Positions 11,207 to 23,341 are shown, numbered from the stretch's first letter. The stretch: DNA of 64,000 nt from Liquidambar formosana (GCA_039720395.1 CM077820.1:47849425-47913424); one strand, 5' to 3'. Numbers and translations: made by a program. The notes: generated by a model not told the origin, from the letters alone.

Positions 11207-12586
11207 ATGGCTCCAACTACATTACGTGAAGTACTCAGTTTATATTGGACTACAGCAGCTCTTCTCATCCTCATTGCTGCCATGGGCAACCAAACCCAAG
11301 GCTTTACCATCAAAATGATTCCAATAGACTCCATCGAATCCTCTCTCTTTCCCAAAAATCTTACTCCCGAAGAAAAACATCAGAGAATCGCCAATCTCTC
11401 ACTAGCCCACGCCCATCATCTCAGATCACCATCTTCTCCAATCGAAACAAACTCAACCCACAACCCAACCGCGCTAGGCCCTGAAATGATGCGCCCTCCA
11501 GTGGGACGCGCATTGAGTAATTACTACGTAGTGTATCTGGGCATTGGCACACCTTCATTTCCAACCTACTTATTGTTGGATACTGGCAGTGATACCACAT
11601 GGATTCAATGCGAGGGGTGCACCACTTGTTTCCCAATAAGAGGAGGAAACTTCAAGCACAAGAATTCTAGCACCTACCACATTTTGGACCGCGATGACCC
11701 ATTGTGCGTGCCCAAATTATACAGTGGCCGAACGTGCCTCTACAGCATAATGTACCCTACTTCTAGCAGTAGAGGTGTCGTTTCGAAAGGACACGTTTAC
11801 TTTCTCATCAACTGGGGCAACTTTTGAGGCCGTTCCAAACGTCGTTTTTGGCTGTGGCCTCAAGAATGAGAATATAACATTTGGTGCAAATCGTGGGCCA
11901 AACAATACCATAGCAGGTATTTTTGGCCTAGGGGCAGGGCCCCGGTCGATTTTAATGCAGCTAGGGATCACGCACCAATAGTCGCTTCTCATATTGCCTA
12001 CCACCATGGGATGCACCAGCAGGAACCCACACTTACCTACATTTTGGAGACGATGCACGAATAAGTGGAGGAAGGGTTCAAACGACGGCGATGCTAGCAG
12101 GCAAAACAAGGTATTATGTGGTTCTGTTAGGCATAAGTGTGGATCAAAAACGGCTTCAAATCGATCCAGCATTGTTCCAATTGAAGCCTAATGGGAGTGG
12201 TGGGTTCATCGTTGATTCGGGGAGCGGGCACACCATTCTTGTTAGGGGTGCATATGATGTTTTGCGAGAAGGGGTGGTGCAGTATTTTCTAAGGTATAAT
12301 TGGCATCCATTGGAGGGACGGCAAGGCCCGTTCGACCTTTGCTATAATTGGCATGTGGGGAATTTTACACTGCCGTCGATGACATTTCATTTTCGAGGAG
12401 CTGATCTTGTGATTGGATTCTAGGAATGTTTTCCAAAGACTTGGTAATGTTTTTTGCATGATTATGGTGCCTATTAGTGAACCAGGACCAAACCTCCTAG
12501 GGGCATTTCAGCAGGCGAATTATCGGTTTTTGTTTGATGTTAGGGCATCTACAATGTCATTTGTTCCGGAAAATTGTCAAAATTAA
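11207..12586 (+). pseudogene. Nepenthesin-like aspartic protease (A1 family) with three +1 frame breaks
   Basis: The ATG at 11207 is preferred over an in-frame Met at 11165 because it is followed directly by a signal-peptide-like segment (YWTTAALLILIAAM). The N-terminal part has the YYVVYLGIGTP block and catalytic DTGSDTTWIQC. The later part has VFGCG, IAGIFGLG, FSYCLPPW and the second catalytic region VDSGSGHTIL. It ends ANYRFLFDVRASTMSFVPENC with TAA at 12584-12586. Family members hydrolyse peptide bonds in the secretory pathway or apoplast. Three single surplus G residues, near 11790 (AAAGGACACG), 11956 (CTAGGGATCA) and 12417 (ATTGGATTCT), break the frame. Removing their effect would give about 459 residues, normal for the family. 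No introns are needed. Whether it is a pseudogene or an assembly error is unresolved. Confidence 0.85.
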
Positions 12587-13384
12587 GGAAACAATGTAAT
12601 TCTCCCTAAGTCCTGACAATAAAGAGCATAATGTACTTACCCAGAAAAAAAGAGCACAATCTAACTCTGTTGTGTCTCGCAACACACATCAATGTGGTTT
12701 TTTGGGGAATCATCAATGATAAATTTTGAACCCCATCCCTACTCCACTATGCCACAATGTAAACCTAATCTAACCTAACCTAACCTAATTAATTGTGAAG
12801 CCACTCTAAATACAATTGGGTTCACGACATATACATATCCCAGGCCTACTCTCCTAGTCTTGTCCTAATAGTGGCCAGATAGAACAACGGACTCAATTAA
12901 TCTAATTAAATATGTTTATTTTGGTGGATTGTGTATAAATTTTTTTTTTAAATAAAAATAAAAATAAAAGTGGACTCTACTTGCCTCCACCCAAGATAGA
13001 GGAGTTCCTCACCACCTCCATTTATTTTCTGCCATGTGTCATAAATATTTAAAAAAAATATGAATTTTATAATACAAACAAACAAATAAATTAATATAGA
13101 TACGTGGGCACACATTCATATGAACATAAATATTTAACACTTAAATATAAATTTATAAAAATGTGTTCACAATTATGTAAGTATAGGAATGCATATACAC
13201 AATCAATTCTCCTTACTTATTTGAACAAATGGCAAAATATAAGTGGGAAGAGAGAAGGAGCTCCTTCACCCAAGAGTGGAGGCAAATATTTTCCAAAATA
13301 AAAATATTAATAATTAAGCTTGAGTCTTCAACCCTCGGAAAAAAAAATTGAACCCCCCAAAAAAAAATAAATTCCTTTTCTAAA
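12587..13384. other. Intergenic region with AACCTA repeats
   Basis: A short run of AACCTAATCT and AACCTA units lies at 12760-12790. The rest is AT-rich and without coding signal. Confidence 0.4.
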
Positions 13385-13412
13385 AAAGTGGCGTTAGTAA
13401 CACCGCTTTTAA
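13385..13412. repeat. Short GCGTTAGTAACACCGC palindrome
   Basis: AAAGTGGCGTTAGTAACACC followed by GCTTTTAA is a near-palindrome related to the hairpin at 3698. It lies about 190 bases upstream of the PPR start codon. Confidence 0.4.
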
Positions 13413-13598
13413 TATATATATATATTTTTTCTCGTGTGTTTGTTTTTTCCATACGGCTTAAGCCCGTCGGGGAGGCTGTACAATCATTGCAATCAATCCC
13501 ATAAAAATGGCGGCTTTTGCTTAAACCCCCGAGGATTCGCTTATGGCTTCAGCTCCCAATGCACTGAAACCAAACTCTACCCTCTTCTCACCTTCTTC

Positions 13599-16062
13599 AT
13601 GCGTTCTCCATTTCCTCATATCCATCACTCAACACCCAAAATACCTTTCAGACTCATCTCTGTTTCTCCATTCTCAACCTATACCACAGCCATCAAAGAT
13701 GCCCAATTCAACCAATTACCACCAATTACATATAAATTCTTATCACTCTTGCAAGAATTCTCGAAAAACGTTATCCGGGTCAAGTCGATCCATGCCCAAA
13801 TCATTACCAATTCTCTATCCACAGATGAATTTTTGGCTACTAAACTTGTTAAGACATACTCTGATCTGGGTTTTTTGGAAAATGCTCATCGCGTCTTCGA
13901 TCAAATTTCTCACCCAAAAGTATTTCTGTTTAATGCCATGATGGTTGGATATCTGCGAAAAGAGAGATATAAAGAGACCATCGAGTTGTTTCATATGATG
14001 GGGTCTAATAATCTGGAAATTGATAGTTATGCCTGTACTTTTGCGCTGAAGGCGTGTGCGGGCTTGTTGGATTATGAGACGGGGATGAAGATAGTTAGAA
14101 GTGCTGTGGAATGTGGGATGGATAAGCATCGTTTCGTTGGGAGTTCAATGATAAGTTTCTTGGTGAAAGTTGGTGATATTGATGAAGCACGAAGGGTATT
14201 TGAGGAGATGCCCCAACGGGACGTTGTTTGTTGGAATTCGATGATTGGTGGTTACGTGCAGGCTTGTCAGTTTAGGGAGGCTTTTTGTTTGTTTTTTGAC
14301 ATGCAGTGGTAGTGGAATTAAGCCAAGTCCTATAACTATGGCGAGCTTGATTCAAGCATCTGGAGGGACTGGAAATATGAAACTTGGTAAATGTATTCAT
14401 GGGTGTGTGCTGGGACTGGGAATGGGTAATGATATTCTGGTGCTTACCTCCCTGGTTGATATGTATAGTAAGATGCATGACACTGAAAGTGCTCGTTGGG
14501 TTTTTGAAGGTATGCCAACTAGAAATTTGGTTTCATGGAATGCAATGATGTCAGGATGCTGTTCAAAATGGTTTGGTGCAGCGACTCTTTTGACCTCTTT
14601 CATAGATTAGTATTAAGTGGTGATGGGTTTGATTCAGGAACCATGGTTTGCCTCTTCAGGGTTGTTCTCAAACAGCTAATTTGGAAAGTGGAAAGATCCT
14701 CCATGGTTGCATTTTTAGAAGGGGCATTGAATTAAACCTCATTTTGTCTACTGCACTAGTTGATTTGTATTCTAAATGTGGTGCCTTAAAGCAGGCAACT
14801 ACTGTTTTTAAGAGAATGAAAGATAGGAATGTGATTACGTGGACTGCTCTGCTAGTAGGGTTAGCACAAAATGGGCATGCAGAGGATGCCCTGATATTAT
14901 TCAGTCAGATGCAAGAAGAGGGAGTTTCTGCCAATTCCATCACTCTTGTTAGTCTAGTCCATTCTTGTGCCCATTTGGGCTCTTTGAAGAAAGGAAGGAG
15001 TGTCCACGGTCACTTAATCCGATATGGTTTTGCTTTTGATATAGTCATGTTGACAGCACTGATTGATATGTATGCCAAGGGTGGAAAAATAAACTCCGCT
15101 GAGAGAGTATTCGACAATGGGTCTGTCTCTAAGGACGTTATTTTATGTAACTCTATGATAACAGGATATGGCATACATGGTTATGGACATCGAGCTGTTG
15201 GTATCTATAGGCAAATGATAGAAAATGGAATTAAGCCAAATCAAACTACCTTCATTTCTCTTCCTATCTGCTTGTAGTCACTCAGGCTTGTGGAAGAAGG
15301 GATGACTTTGTTCAACAGCATGGAAACTGACCACTAAGATTAGGCCTACCCAGAAGCATTATGCTTGCTTGGTGGATCTTCTTAGCCGAGCATGGCCAAC
15401 TTGAAGCAGCCGAGGCAATGATTAAAAAGATGCCTTTTGAGCCAGGTAGTGCAGTTCTTGAAGCTTTGCTAAGTGGTTGCCGAACTCACAAGAACATCAA
15501 TATGGGTGTACAAACTGCAGATAAATTGCTTCACTTAGATTCCATGAACCCAGGAACTTATGTTCTATTATCAAATATATATGCTGAAGTTAGGAGATGG
15601 GATGAGGTGGATTACATTCGAGGCCTCATGAGGAAACAGGGGCTGAAGAAAACACCAGGATATAGCTCAATTGAATTAGGAAGCCAGGTCTACACATTTT
15701 TCGCTGGAGATGATTCACATCCATATTGGGCAGAAATTTATCAATTTTTGGAGAGTTTAAGATTAGAAGTGGAGGCCTCTGGATATCTACCTGATACTAG
15801 TTGTGTTCTACGAGATGTGGATGAGCAGATGAAGGTGAAGTTTCTGTGGGGTCACAGTGAGAGACTAGCTATTGCATTTGGGCTTTTAAGCACACCAGCT
15901 GGAAGCTTGATTAGGATCACTAAGAATCTTCGTGTATGTGGTGACTGTCATAATGTGACCAAATATATATCAAAGATTGCCCAGAGAGAAATTGTTGTGA
16001 GAGATGCTAATCGCTTCCATCACTTCATCGATGGTAAATGCTCTTGTGGTGATTATTGGTGA
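13599..16062 (+). pseudogene. DYW-class pentatricopeptide repeat protein with about eight single-base breaks
   Basis: The ATG at 13599 starts a Ser/Arg/His-rich, acid-poor N-terminus (MRSPFPHIHHSTPK) that suits an organelle transit peptide. It is followed by PLS-type PPR repeats (VFDQISHPKVFLFNAMMVGY, CWNSMIGGYVQA, LVDMYSKM, ALVDLYSKCGALKQA, ALIDMYAKGGKINSA). The E domain precedes a complete DYW deaminase domain: HSERLAIAF (HxE), CGDCHNVTKYIS (CxxCH), RDANRFHHF and terminal CSCGDYW, with TGA at 16060-16062. DYW proteins bind organelle transcripts and edit C to U. Frame breaks lie near 14307 (+1), 14558 (+1), 14590 (+1), 14661 (-1), 15263 (+1), 15290 (-1), 15335 (+1) and 15393 (+1). Between them the frames lack nonsense codons. 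The implied length, about 820 residues, is normal and intronless as usual. Confidence 0.88.
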
Positions 16063-16064
16063 TT

Positions 16065-16084
16065 GGGGGGGGGGGGGGGGGGGG
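16065..16084. repeat. 20-base G homopolymer just after the PPR stop
   Basis: Twenty consecutive G residues start two bases after the stop codon. Homopolymers of this length are prone to length error in assemblies. Confidence 0.95.
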
Positions 16085-16790
16085 AACCTTTGCCAAAAGA
16101 CACTGACTAGCGAGATTTTTTTGTCAAGTTCTAGTAGTACTTGATTTTTATATATATTCTTCCCCCAGTTCTCACATGAGATTGAGAGCCAACTTTCTTA
16201 TTGTAAATTGATTTTCCCCTGCATTACTAAGTGAGACAAGGGATTTCGAAGTACATCGGTATTAGATCATTTTGTTGTATTTAACTTGCTATGTTTCAAA
16301 AAATAACAATTTTTTTTTTTGAATCAGTGACATTTGTATCTTGAGTTTGGAAGAATGGTTCTTCTTATCTCACATTTTGTCATTTTGTTCTCTTTTGTGA
16401 GAAATGCATGATGTCTACTTGTTATGGCAAGAAGTTCAGGTTTAATGAGTGAAGAGCACCTTATGTAGAGAGAAGTTTGTTTACATTTTCCACACTTCGT
16501 TGCCCTTTGATGTAAGTCACTGCACAAAACACAAATGCATATGGCTTTATGATGCTTGAAGTCCGTATGCCCTTTGGACACAAATTTTGATTTTTGGACT
16601 TCAAGCATATGGACATCATGCCCTTCAGCTACTTTTTCTGTCACTTTCCCGGGGTAAATTTGACGTCTCAACGGTTGGAAAATCAGACACTTTTTGTTTT
16701 AAGGTCTGTCACTTCCTTTTGCTTCAAATCCAGATCTTTCTAATGTGTTATCTCGAAGTTTTCTACAGTTGGTCCTGTTTATTACTGAGC
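16085..16790. other. PPR 3' flank, no second gene
   Basis: The stretch contains AT-rich 3' UTR-like sequence and a T run at 16311-16320. A minus-strand ORF at 16324-16671 shows no recognisable domain. Confidence 0.35.
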
Positions 16791-16804
16791 TACCTTGATT
16801 TTAT

Positions 16805-17960
16805 TATAGGGTTTCTTTTTCATATGCTCTATTTGGTTGCTGAGAAAATGTCAGGTAAGAAGAAAAGAAATTAAAATTTTTAATATTGAATTATCAATTG
16901 TTTAGAACCGAGGAAAAAAAAAAAAAAAAATCACTTAGATGAGTTTAATATAGAAACTGTTTGACTTGGTTAAGTGTTTCATAGGCTCTGTTTGTTTGCT
17001 GAGAAAATGTAGGAAAATAAATTTTTTTTTTTTTCTCTAGATTTTAACTTTCTGAATTATCCAGAACTGGGAAAAAAAAACCCTTATCTTAGCTGAGTTT
17101 AATAGAAACTATTTGTCTTAATTAATATTTTAATTTTCAGAAAACAGAAGGGAAGAAAACAGGATTTTTCATAGGCTCTGCTGGGTTACTGAGAAAATGT
17201 AGGAATAAGAAAGGAAATAAAATTTTTTGGTCTTAAATTATCACATATTTATGACTGGAGAGGAAAAAACTTTCAATTAACTGATTTTAATAGAACTATT
17301 TGACTGAGTTGAATTGAGTGTTTTTGTTTACATAGAAACAAAAACAAAGAAAACATAGTACTCAAAGTTTGTTTTTGTTTTATGTTCCTCTGTCATTCAA
17401 TATTTTATTGTATTATTGGTCATTGAGTGATCTGATTGAGGCAGGTTTTGGGTATTCCTTATGGGTAAATTTAATATTAGCTCTGTTTGGTTGTTGAGAA
17501 TATGTATGAAAAGACGATATATTTAAATTTTTAATATTTGGGACCCAAGGAAAAGATAACCTCCAGTCAATTGAATTAGTTAAGGAAAACCAATTGTCTA
17601 TTCTTTTCCTCGGTTTTCTTGGTAGCCAAATAGAGGGTAAAAAATGAATAATAATAATTTACTATCTTGCTCAAAGTTTTGGGGGCGATGACTAGATTGG
17701 CATTAGGGCAGAGTGAAGAGGTATAGAGAGGACTAGATAGTTTATAGTTTTGTTCTTGGACTGAATTTTTGTCATTGGATTGACTCTCGGTGGCTCTTTG
17801 GTTATGCTCTGTTTTCTTGTTGAGAAAATGTAAGAGAAGGAAAGAAAATGAACTTGAGAAAACTAAACCTCCTCTAAACTGAGCCTAATTATTTGTCTTG
17901 GTTGAGCTGGGTTTCTTCCTTGGAAACTAAAACAACAGCCTCTAAACTGAATTATTTGTA
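16805..17960. repeat. Diverged tandem array, five copies of a ~165-bp unit
   Basis: The phrase (T)CTCTGTTTGGTTGCTGAG followed by AAAATGTAGGAAAA recurs at about 16820, 16984, 17175, 17483 and 17805. Each is followed by an AAATTTTT block, then a block near GAACTGGGAAAAA, and then GAGTTTAATAGAAACTATTT with variations. Copies are only moderately similar and spacing grows to about 320 bases where units are disrupted. Confidence 0.65.
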
Positions 17961-18179
17961 TGTTGCTTGTTTTAGTTGGGTACAGATAAACTTGGTCAAT
18001 GAATAAAGAGTTCATGCATAGTTCATACAGAACATTTTAAGATACTAAGATTATAAGGTCTTAATGCATGTAGATCTCATGATGAGTTAGAACGCTTGAG
18101 GCAAGAAAAATTTTTTTCCCTCTTTTAGATATGAATTATTTCTAATATAAATAAGGGGGCCTATGCCATGTACATGTGA

Positions 18180-18500
18180 GGTTCAAGAGAGTCAAAAGGC
18201 TTAAATCTTAGTTCTTTTATCCAAAAAAATCTTGGAAGGAACCTCTGGCAAAGGTGGTGTCCAACTGAAAAGAGATCGATCTAAGGCAAGTATCTCTGAT
18301 CTACATTAGCAACTATTCGTCCTAAAAAGTTATTCTGGTTTTTCTCTCTCTCCAAATGCACCAAAGAGTCCAACGCAGAGCAATTCTTCATATCACTTCT
18401 TTGTTCTTGTTCCTGAATCTTAACCACCGACCTCTCAAAAGCTCCATCACATTTGAAGGAATAACCTAAGATACACTCACACACACCGAAGATATTAGAA
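18180..18500 (-). mobile_element. LINE ORF2 C-terminal tail fragment
   Basis: The minus strand across about 18325-18380 reads ALRWTLWCIWRERKTRITF. This is the W-C-x-W-x-E-R-x-x-R-x-F motif at the end of plant L1-type ORF2 (zinc-binding RT tail). The fragment is short and frame-interrupted. Related tails lie at 36380-36760, 51480-51870 and 57380-58010. Confidence 0.5.
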
Positions 18501-20470
18501 AATACTAAAAATCCCAAGCCAACTTAATATGGAGAAGAGAATGATCCACCAATCTGTCACTCCTCTTACACTACAACACCTCTTCAGCATCATCTATCCC
18601 CTACTAACCGAGTGATCCATTGTTAAGCATCTGTCTCTATTCTAACTGTCGTCTACACAAAGAAAGCCACTTTAGAATCACAAGAGCACAAACTTCCTCA
18701 CCTCACCTCTCAAAAGATTGTAATATGTTTTGACTGAAAATAAGCCTTTGGAGCAAGGAACTCTGAATAGTATAAGCTTAGGAGATTAAAGAAAAATGAG
18801 ATCTTAATTGTTCAATTAAAGGCATTAGGGTTTATGAGAATGATAGAAAGCAAGATATAACATCAAGTATGAAAAACCATTTTGATGTAGGACAACCTCA
18901 AAACACGTAAGAGCGAAAAAGAAATAGAGAAAGAAAAGAAGCAAAGAGAAGCTAAACCCTTAGGAGTCGGCACCTAAGGTAGGGTTTGGAGTCGGCACCA
19001 CACCTAAAATAAACTCAAATCTTTATTAATGCATGGCTGATTTATTTAAGAGACATGGAGTCTTTACATAGACCCCAAGTACATCAACCATGGTAATTAC
19101 TTGATCCTAAATCATGGAAATTAAAAAGAAACAATACATAAATTCCATAAATAAAACTAAGTAAATATGGTAAATCTTGATTTTCAAGCAATAGAGCCAT
19201 GGGCTAGGTCCATGTCCCCATCACATTTTTACTAGAGGTAGAGCAGAGTGTAAGAAGTGAAAATGGGAAGCAGGAATTTCAAAATATAGGAAAATGAGGA
19301 AGCGTGAGAAAACAAGAATCATTCAGATTTGTGAGAATGTATCATGGTCCCATTTGAAAGGTTTAGACTATTGTTTTAAAGGCGTATGGTCTCGCGTAAC
19401 CCTAGGGTAGCATTTTGTTATGATAATGGGGAATCCTCATATATGGTTGTTGAAAAACAACAAAGCATTTTTATCCTCGAAAAATTTTGTTGTCTTGAAG
19501 ATTAGACCAAGTAAAAGATGCAAATGTTCAGGCACAAAAATAAACAAAGGGTAAAAGGATGAAATTAGGAACTAATGAAGTTGTCAAAACCAAGATTCTT
19601 ATTGTATTCTGGATGCCCACTCTCCTCTCATTCACGTATCCGGTGACAGTGAAATTCTCATTTATAGTCCAGTAAGGAAAACTAATTCCACAAATGCTTG
19701 ATAAATCATCTCAGGAATCACTCTACAATCTCAGGTTATTTGGATCATGGACCCTGATGAGCCTTCGCTCAAGAAGTTAAGATTATTGGACCCCAACTGG
19801 ACTTTTGACACCAGAAAGGTCCAAGGAACATTTCCCAGAACTTGACCACACTTAAATCCCAAAAATGAACACCACTAAAAGAACTCACTGCCGTGAGAGT
19901 GGTGTTTATAATAGATTTCCCACATACTCCCCGCTGTATGCCTATCTATTAATTATCACACTCAATATTTTTTCTGAAGCAGGAATATTTCTGGGATGGA
20001 TCTAATCTCCACTCTTTGACATACCTTCTCATTCTCCTAAACCGGCAAACATTCTATCTGAAAAATCTTCAGTTAGAACTGTGTCTCCCTTACCTGTACT
20101 CTCCTGCAATTAGAGGTCTCATTGGTCATATTGTATTCCAGTTTAAATCCCTGGCCCCATTTTCCTTTTCTCAACATCTGTGGAGAGGATTCTGCCCTTG
20201 TAGATGCAAAGTAGTTGCAGATTAGGGTGAACCCTTTTCACCGTAATACATCATGTTATTATGTTATAAAAGCAGGAGGAAAAGAGATAGGAAAACCTGC
20301 TTTAAGATATATTTTTTAGGCCCTCTTGGGTTATGGTGGACTCTAAATGGCTTGCTTAATGTGGCCTTTCATAAAATTTCATTCTCTAATATAATTCTCA
20401 GTCACTCTCTTTAAATTATGCGCTATCTTCTGTAAGAAAGTAGCAAATCATATGTTGTGCTTTTCTGCTG
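18501..20470. other. Gene-poor stretch upstream of the DRB exons
   Basis: I looked here for the first dsRNA-binding exon of the DRB gene and found no clear match. A weak, frame-broken resemblance at 20045-20215 is discussed among the rejected items. Otherwise the stretch is AT-rich without recognisable genes. Confidence 0.4.
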
Positions 20471-20475
20471 CCTAG

Positions 20476-23341
20476 GATGAAACTGGAGTTTACAAGAATT
20501 TGCTTCAAGCAACAGCTCACAGAGCTGGGTTAAACCTTCCAGTTTATACCACTGTTCGATCTGCACTTGGCCATGTTCCCGTTTTCTCATGCACAGTTGA
20601 GCTTGCAGTAATGAACTTTACAGGGGAACCAGCTAAAACCAAGAAACAAGCTCAGAAAAATGCAGTGATGGCTGCTTGGTCTGCTCTGAAACAATGTATG
20701 CATCTTCTCTTTCTTTATAATTTTTTCCATTTGCAGGATTACCCCTTTAATGGGTCTTAATGGGTCCCACCAAAGAGAGTGGTAAAAAAATAAGGATGAA
20801 ATATGATGATTTTAGTGCTTCCAATGATTTGTTCTTTCCACATAACAGAAATCCTGATATTTGAGCTTCTGATATCACTAATTTCTTAAGATGGTGAAAA
20901 CCTTCTGTGGCAAGTGTTAAAAACATGCAATCATGGAAGTATGATTACCCTAGTGGGCTACAGAAGGGAGAGTGGAAATCTATTAAAGAAAATAAAATAA
21001 TCCTAAGAACAAATGCCTGGGACCTAATCTATCAATCTTGTGTATTTATTCTCTTGTATATGTCTCATGTACGAGGGTTAATCCCTTTTTTTCTTTTCTA
21101 ATACAATCATTTACAATTTTACATTAGCAAAAAAAAAAAAGACTCATCAATCTTGTGTAAGCCTTTCACCTAAGAGGAATGCTTTTTCTAGACATAAATC
21201 ATCCAAACTGCAGAGGCCTTTCTGATAAACAATTCACTATCAATTTACTTTTCAAGGCAAATTATCAAAATGCTTGTTCAACTTCATTACTTTTTGTTTT
21301 ATTCATTGAAGCAAACCATAGTATATATCCAAGACGTTAATGACAATCCAGAGGAATTTTGATAAGCTCTTTAGGGTCAGTTTCAACGAGAATCAAGTGG
21401 GCAATCTCTATAGAGTTGCAAGGATTGAGAGCCTCCTTTAAATCTTTGAGCTCAACTTCAAGACCATGTTCCAGAGCCACATAAATTGGCAAATGCCTTA
21501 ATCGTGTCGCTCTTATAATCTCACAAAAAACCACCTTCACAAGTTGGCTTGGATTACCACTACAAGAGCCATCCTATAATTCTTGGTCTGAGACTGAAGA
21601 TGCTCACTTCTTGCAGAAAGCTAGAAAATTAAACTCACACATACACTGGGAAGTCCTTTAAGTCATTTGAACTGTAGTTCTTGCTGCTAGGTGTTTTCTG
21701 GTGACCTGGTGACCTAACAGTTATTTATTCTAATTTACAATTGTTTCCTTTCAATTTCCTTATCAAAAAATAAAAAATAAAAATTGTATCCTTTTAATTT
21801 GAAATTTATTACATACTCTGCCGAAAGATATTTTTTACATTTATTCTCTTTTCCTGCTACTATAATAAACCTAAATAAAGTTTTACAAGGACCAGTAAAT
21901 ATTTTTCACTATTAATTATAGTTTACTACATTTTCTCAGCTTTGAGTTGAAAATTTTCCCCTCTATGTTCTCCCGAATTTTTTCTTGGGTATATTTGTTG
22001 TGCCGTTGTGGGCTTCTAACTGGTCATTTAAAGGAAATCACCTGGATGTCTTCTTCTCCTTATGTCTCATTTTTGTTTTTGTACATTGATCATGTAGTGT
22101 CTCAGCATGGCTCAGCTTCCTCTAGCTCAGTGGAGTCAGAAGGCAGTCAAGAACAGGAACAGGTCACCACTCACCATTGCTCGTATTCTTGCTAGTCTGC
22201 AACCAGCAGAGCCAAAATACTCCACACAAAATGACCACCAACACAGAATACAGGGATCCATTGCCATCTGCAGGGGCTCAATGCCACCAACTTCAAGCTT
22301 ATATCCTCTGTCATACCAAGGTTAGGCTTATTCTAGTTTCTCCCCTGAAATGGCCATGCACCAAATGTGGCAGCAAGGACAGTCCCAGCAGCCGAGCCAC
22401 CTATTAGCACTTCCTGTTCCACCTGGTCCTCAGATGTTTCCGTTCATGCAGTCTATTTTTGGGCCAGATCTATATTTTCCAGCAGGGGAGCAAGAACCGA
22501 TCCCTGTGGGATCTGGAATTACAGTTGCTGCCTCAGGTCCATCATTCTATTTTTCAAAACATCCAATTCCCGAACCAATCAGGGGCAGGTCCATGGTGAG
22601 TATTCAAGAGATAGAAGAGAAGAAGACAGAAGAATCATCTGAGGTTTCTCCATCTGAAGTTCGTAATGCCCCTGTTCTTTGCAACAATAATACTGCGCCA
22701 ATAAACCAGAAAACATTTCAGGAGGATGACAAACAGAAGGCCGGTGGATTGGAAACCAAAGTTGAGAACTCTGTTCAACTGGAAGGTGATCGGTCTGGGA
22801 AAATTGAATGGAACTCCCAGAGGAGTGATAGTGCCAGTTGTAGGCCGGTTGAGTTTTGGTCACAAAACCCACATGGTTTTGACTCTTCTCAATCAAATTT
22901 TAGAAACCCAAATGGTTTCAGCTCTTCTCAATCCAATTTCAGAACTCATCATTCTTCACTAACGGGTTCTCATAGGAGTTTTAGACCACCTTCATCTGTG
23001 GCAGCTCCTGTGATGATCAGAAACTGGGTCCAGTTTCTTCAGTGGGTCATAGACCACAAAAGTTGGCGACCCAGATGCCTGCTCCACCAAGGATGAGAAC
23101 TGGGGTTCCTTCATCTTCCACTAGACCTAGGGACCAACAAATGAACCTTGAACGAGTGTCTTCAAATTTAAAGGCACCAGCTGTTAGAATCCGTTCTGTT
23201 GTACCAGTCTGTTCTGCACCACCCGCAAAGAAAATGCCAGGTTTCAGCCAGGATGAACTGTTGTCCAATAGAGAGAAGAAAAATACACAAGTGGAAGATG
23301 TTTCAACAGCTAGTGCAGAGCTTCATACGCTTCAAATATGA
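20476..23341 (+). pseudogene. DRB2/3/5-type double-stranded RNA-binding protein, lacking the first domain and broken
   Basis: Exon 20476-20695 starts exactly at the conserved DETGVYKNLLQ junction. It encodes the whole second dsRBD (PVYTTVRSALGHVPVF, FTGEPAKTKKQAQKNA, AAWSALKQ). Exon 22116-23341 joins in phase after a CAG acceptor (SSSSSVESEGSQEQEQVT). It continues TIARILASLQPAEPKY, a low-complexity middle, and the conserved C-terminal box APAVRIRSVVPVCSAPP, stopping at TGA 23339-23341. DRB2-group proteins bind dsRNA and modulate DCL-dependent small RNA production. Three lesions are visible: +1 near 22165, an in-frame TAG at 22323 (probably TAT in the ancestor), and -1 near 23020. No first dsRBD exon is found upstream. 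A 39-bp direct duplication (FDSSQSNFRNPNGF) lies in the second exon. Function is doubtful. Confidence 0.8.
21337..21560 (-). mobile_element. Possible RNase H-like retroelement relic in the DRB intron
   Basis: The minus strand encodes an open 67-codon stretch ending HLILVETDPKELIKIPLDC. This resembles the central strand and acidic residue of plant LINE or RVT_3 RNase H domains (IVExDSxxxI). It is isolated, so confidence is low. Confidence 0.3.

Noticed and set aside
13434..13598. Upstream in-frame start for the PPR gene
   Set aside because: The extension is not transit-peptide-like and starts next to a repeat. The ATG at 13599 gives a conventional N-terminus.
20045..20215. Possible degenerate first dsRBD exon of the DRB gene (an LQLEL, CLPYLY, AIRG, FQFK order)
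   Set aside because: The resemblance is weak at both protein and base level, needs several gaps, and lacks the conserved second half of the domain. It may be chance.
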